NCBI RefSeq assembly: GCF_005116505.1 | Contig: NZ_SWBR01000001.1 | Coordinates: forward strand, 1,364,001 to 1,428,000 | DNA: 64,000 nt | DNA from: Pedobacter polaris | GTDB lineage: Bacteria; Bacteroidota; Bacteroidia; Sphingobacteriales; Sphingobacteriaceae | Reading direction: 5' to 3' | Part shown: positions 61,551 through 64,000 of the stretch, in pieces | Layout of the letters: each line of letters starts with the position of its first letter | Position numbering within the stretch: position 1 is the stretch's first letter | The notes under the pieces: generated by a model | What the model was told of the DNA's origin: nothing | Database searches by the model: none | What the model saw: only the letters and a program-made list of their open reading frames with translations | Position numbers and translations under genes: made by a program

Positions 61551-63209
61551 TTACTCTCCCTTCTTCACCTTAACATAAAAGTTAGGCTCTGTATTAAAAC
61601 TATCCATAGTTACAGAGGCATCAACTTTAGTGGTCTTCCAATCATTAGTTGGTTTAATCAAGGTATATTCACCTGCTTTTAATGAAACTTTAACAGGCAT
61701 ATCAAATCCTGTTACATCAGTTATCCACCGATAAGATAATACACCATTATTGATTTTATATTCTAATACTGGTATTTTGGAATAGCGTAGGTATTGATCG
61801 AATACTTTGTCTAATTTTAAACCACTTTGTTTAGCAATATAAGCTTCAACTTCTGCAGAAGTAGTAGTTTTATGATAAAATACCTTGTTTAAACCCCTTA
61901 GTATTTCTCTAAATTTCTCATCATTATTGATCAATTGGCGAATAGTGTGAATCATATTTGCTCCTTTAGGATACATGTCTGGGCTACCTTCCTTGTTTAC
62001 ATTATAAGACCCAATAATCGGAGTACGATTGGTAATATTCCCACGCAACCCAATTAAATAAGCTTCTCCTGCTTTTTTACCTTGGGTAGATTCTGTGAAT
62101 AAGACTTCAGAATAGGTGGTGAAACCCTCATGCACCCACATGTCTGCAATGTCTTTTGTAGTTATGTTATTGGCAAACCATTCGTGACCGCTCTCATGTA
62201 CTGTAATGTAATCCCATTTTAAGCCATAACCACTACCTGACATGTCCCCACCTAAATACCCTTTTTTGAATTGATTACCATAAGCCACAGCACTTTGGTG
62301 CTCCATGCCCAAATGGGGAGCCTGAACTAATTTGTAACCATCTTTATACCAAGGATAGGGGCCAAACCAGTGCTCAAATGACTCTAGCATAGGTTTTACA
62401 TCTGCATCCCAATGTGGGCGAGCTTTTGCGCTATCTTCTTTTAACGACCAAAAATCTAAAGTTAAAGGACCTTTTTCTCCATTGTAAGTATCCGTCCAAT
62501 GTGAATATTTACCAATGTAAAATGAAACTGTATAGTTATTGATTGGATTGCCAATAAACCAATTGTGTTGTCTATATCCATCTGGTTTATCTACTATGCT
62601 CCGCAGACGCCCATTAGAAACCTCATCTAAATCTTTTGGAACAGAAATGCTGATCAGCATGCTGTCTACCTCATCACTTTGATGGTCTTTAGTTGGCCAC
62701 CAAACACTAGCACCTAAGCCTTGACAAGCAACCGACACAAATGGATTACCAGATTTATCCTTTTTGAAGATAAAGCCACCATCCCAAGGAGGGTTGCGGG
62801 CAATTGGTGGATTACCATTATACCAAACCGTGAAACGATCCTTAGTTCCTTTTTTAATGGTTTTTGGGAAAGTTACAAATACAGCACCAAATTCGCGAGT
62901 GTATGGAACCTCTGCTCCCTTATAAAGAATTTTATCTATTTTCAAGTTTGCAAATAAATCGAATTGCAGTTTTGTAAAATCTTGTGTAGCTGTAAAAGCA
63001 AATTCATTACTACCACTTACAGATTTGTGATCCATATTAATTTTAACATCTAAATGGTAATAATTAATATCGTAGCAAGTACGCAAAGGGGTTAACATCC
63101 CCCTTAAGCTATCTGCTCTATTGTATTCTTTTTTAGCCACACCAAGCTGGGCTTTGGACTGGTAACTAAATAATAGAATTAAAAAAATTGGGAGAATTAA
63201 CTTCTTCAT
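61551..63209 (-). CDS. M1 family metallopeptidase
   Basis: Exported aminopeptidase-like protein of 552 residues with a signal peptide ending QSKAQ. The N-terminal beta domain (about 40-235) precedes the gluzincin core. GMEHQSA (301-307) replaces the classical GAMEN. The zinc site is HESGH (H338, E339, H342) with the third ligand E361 in HEGFTTYSE. A small C-terminal beta domain ends the protein; the long M1 helical domain is missing, as in short Bacteroidota M1 enzymes. It lies 8 bp after the CocE-type gene, so both are co-transcribed. Confidence 0.93.
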   Translation of the reverse strand: MKKLILPIFLILLFSYQSKAQLGVAKKEYNRADSLRGMLTPLRTCYDINYYHLDVKINMDHKSVSGSNEFAFTATQDFTKLQFDLFANLKIDKILYKGAEVPYTREFGAVFVTFPKTIKKGTKDRFTVWYNGNPPIARNPPWDGGFIFKKDKSGNPFVSVACQGLGASVWWPTKDHQSDEVDSMLISISVPKDLDEVSNGRLRSIVDKPDGYRQHNWFIGNPINNYTVSFYIGKYSHWTDTYNGEKGPLTLDFWSLKEDSAKARPHWDADVKPMLESFEHWFGPYPWYKDGYKLVQAPHLGMEHQSAVAYGNQFKKGYLGGDMSGSGYGLKWDYITVHESGHEWFANNITTKDIADMWVHEGFTTYSEVLFTESTQGKKAGEAYLIGLRGNITNRTPIIGSYNVNKEGSPDMYPKGANMIHTIRQLINNDEKFREILRGLNKVFYHKTTTSAEVEAYIAKQSGLKLDKVFDQYLRYSKIPVLEYKINNGVLSYRWITDVTGFDMPVKVSLKAGEYTLIKPTNDWKTTKVDASVTMDSFNTEPNFYVKVKKGE

Positions 63210-63217
63210 AAGATTGT

Positions 63218-64000
63218 TTATGGTTTTAAAACATTTACGGTTATAAATGAACTGTTAAATGTATCGTGGTAAATTCTGTGTGTAGCCTTTTGAAAATCTG
63301 CTGGTAAGGCCTGATAAATATCCATGAATTTTTGAGGGTTTCTATCTGCCAATGGGAACCACGAATTCTGAATTTGAATCATAATCTTGTGACCTTTTTT
63401 AAAGGTATGGGCAACATCTGGCAAAGGATAATTAACTTTTGTAATTGCTCCTGGCACAAATGCTTCTGGTTTTTCGAAACTATTGCGGTACTTTCCACGC
63501 ATAATTTCACCACGAACCAACATTTGGTATCCACCCATAATTAAATTTTTAGGGTTTGGAACTGGATTGGGCGCATTTTCTGGATAAACATCAATCAGTT
63601 TTACAACATAATCAGCGTCTGTACCTGTAGTAGAAACTACAAGGTTTGCCAAAACTGGTCCGGTTAGCGTAATGTCTTCAGTTAAAACATCTGTTTGATA
63701 AACTTTTACATCTGGTCTGCGAGCAGCAAAGCGTTGGTCGTCTATCATGTATTCCCGTGTTCTTCTGTCTTGCACACCATCCTGATAAGGAACTGGAGCA
63801 TTTGGGTCACTTACATATTCATCCCAACTATCGGTTCTGCCAACCTTTGTAAATGCCAACTTCCCGCTAGGTTGTAAATATAAATTTCTGCTTTCTGTTT
63901 CTGCGGGTGGCCAAGTTTTAAACTTCTTCCACTCATTACTACCGGTTACAAAAATATTTGCTTCGGCAACATTAAAATCCCCTTCACCTTTTAAGTAAAA
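63218..64000 (-). CDS. CocE/NonD family hydrolase, 5' end cut by window
   Basis: Partial gene: the reading frame stays open to the right edge, so only the C-terminal part is seen (about 260 codons). It corresponds to the X-Pro dipeptidyl-peptidase C-terminal (PepX_C) jelly-roll domain: EANIFVTGSNEWKKFKTWPPAE, TDVLTEDITLTGPVLANLVV, DADYVVKLIDVYPENAP and HKIMIQIQNSWFP. The alpha/beta-hydrolase catalytic domain would lie outside the window. Members hydrolyse acyl esters or Xaa-Pro peptides. It is upstream of and close to the M1 peptidase. Confidence 0.9.
   Translation of the reverse strand, partial: FYLKGEGDFNVAEANIFVTGSNEWKKFKTWPPAETESRNLYLQPSGKLAFTKVGRTDSWDEYVSDPNAPVPYQDGVQDRRTREYMIDDQRFAARRPDVKVYQTDVLTEDITLTGPVLANLVVSTTGTDADYVVKLIDVYPENAPNPVPNPKNLIMGGYQMLVRGEIMRGKYRNSFEKPEAFVPGAITKVNYPLPDVAHTFKKGHKIMIQIQNSWFPLADRNPQKFMDIYQALPADFQKATHRIYHDTFNSSFITVNVLKP

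Overview
The window reads as chromosomal DNA of an AT-rich member of the Bacteroidota, most likely Sphingobacteriaceae and Pedobacter-like. This is an inference. It rests on the ECF sigma/FecR pair, many SPI/SPII-exported peptidases, the DUF1800/DUF1501 pair, a FadN-type beta-oxidation operon, TAnnTTTG-type promoter boxes, and dispersed palindromic repeats of the GTCATTC...GAATGAC kind. I saw no rRNA, tRNA, CRISPR array, prophage or transposase gene. The window carries about 48 credible protein genes. The last one is cut by the right edge.

Layout. 0.1-6.9 kb: a surface/signalling block with an LA_2272-type repeat protein, a DUF2807 lipoprotein, a sterol-desaturase-like fusion, an ECF sigma factor, a FecR anti-sigma factor, and an STN-domain protein that ends in the same LA_2272-type repeats. 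6.9-12 kb: an M23 lipoprotein, a TetR/HMA-like/MFS efflux operon and a GH30 glycosidase. 12-19.3 kb: a large exported WD40-caspase protein (minus strand) and the DUF1800/DUF1501 pair. 19.5-24.5 kb: TfoX-like protein, M28 peptidase, GHL10-type glycosidase and an N-acetylglucosamine kinase-type protein. 24.5-30 kb: an RND tripartite efflux operon (minus strand). 30-41 kb: M61 peptidase, outer-membrane protein, acyl-CoA ligase, gamma-glutamyltransferase, S41, DUF885 and OmpA genes. 41-43 kb: an orphan promoter with a 76-codon ORF, a second ECF sigma factor and an astacin-like lipoprotein. 43.4-50 kb: MarR-fadN-fadA-[four-helix-bundle gene]-acyl-CoA dehydrogenase. 50-55 kb: two FKBP lipoproteins, a photolyase, a TIGR01777 epimerase and a DASH cryptochrome. 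55-59.5 kb: sucA-sucB. 59.6-64 kb: DUF2490, a second DUF2807 protein, an M1 peptidase and a truncated CocE-type hydrolase.

How the genes work together. Three themes recur: extracytoplasmic signalling and surface repeat proteins; export-targeted proteolysis and cell-wall or peptide turnover (M23, M28, M61, S41, GGT, DUF885, M12, M1, CocE, caspase-like); and central or fatty-acid metabolism (acyl-CoA ligase, fad operon, 2-oxoglutarate dehydrogenase). The least conventional parts are the sigma/FecR/STN-LA_2272 cassette with no TonB receptor, the desaturase-DUF4833 fusion, the exported WD40-caspase, a well-formed promoter in front of an orphan 76-codon ORF, a repeat-flanked four-helix-bundle gene splitting the fad operon, and a hairpin repeat family whose two copies show compensatory stem changes. 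Start sites were chosen by eye from signal peptides and ATG positions. Family names come from motif recognition, not from a search.
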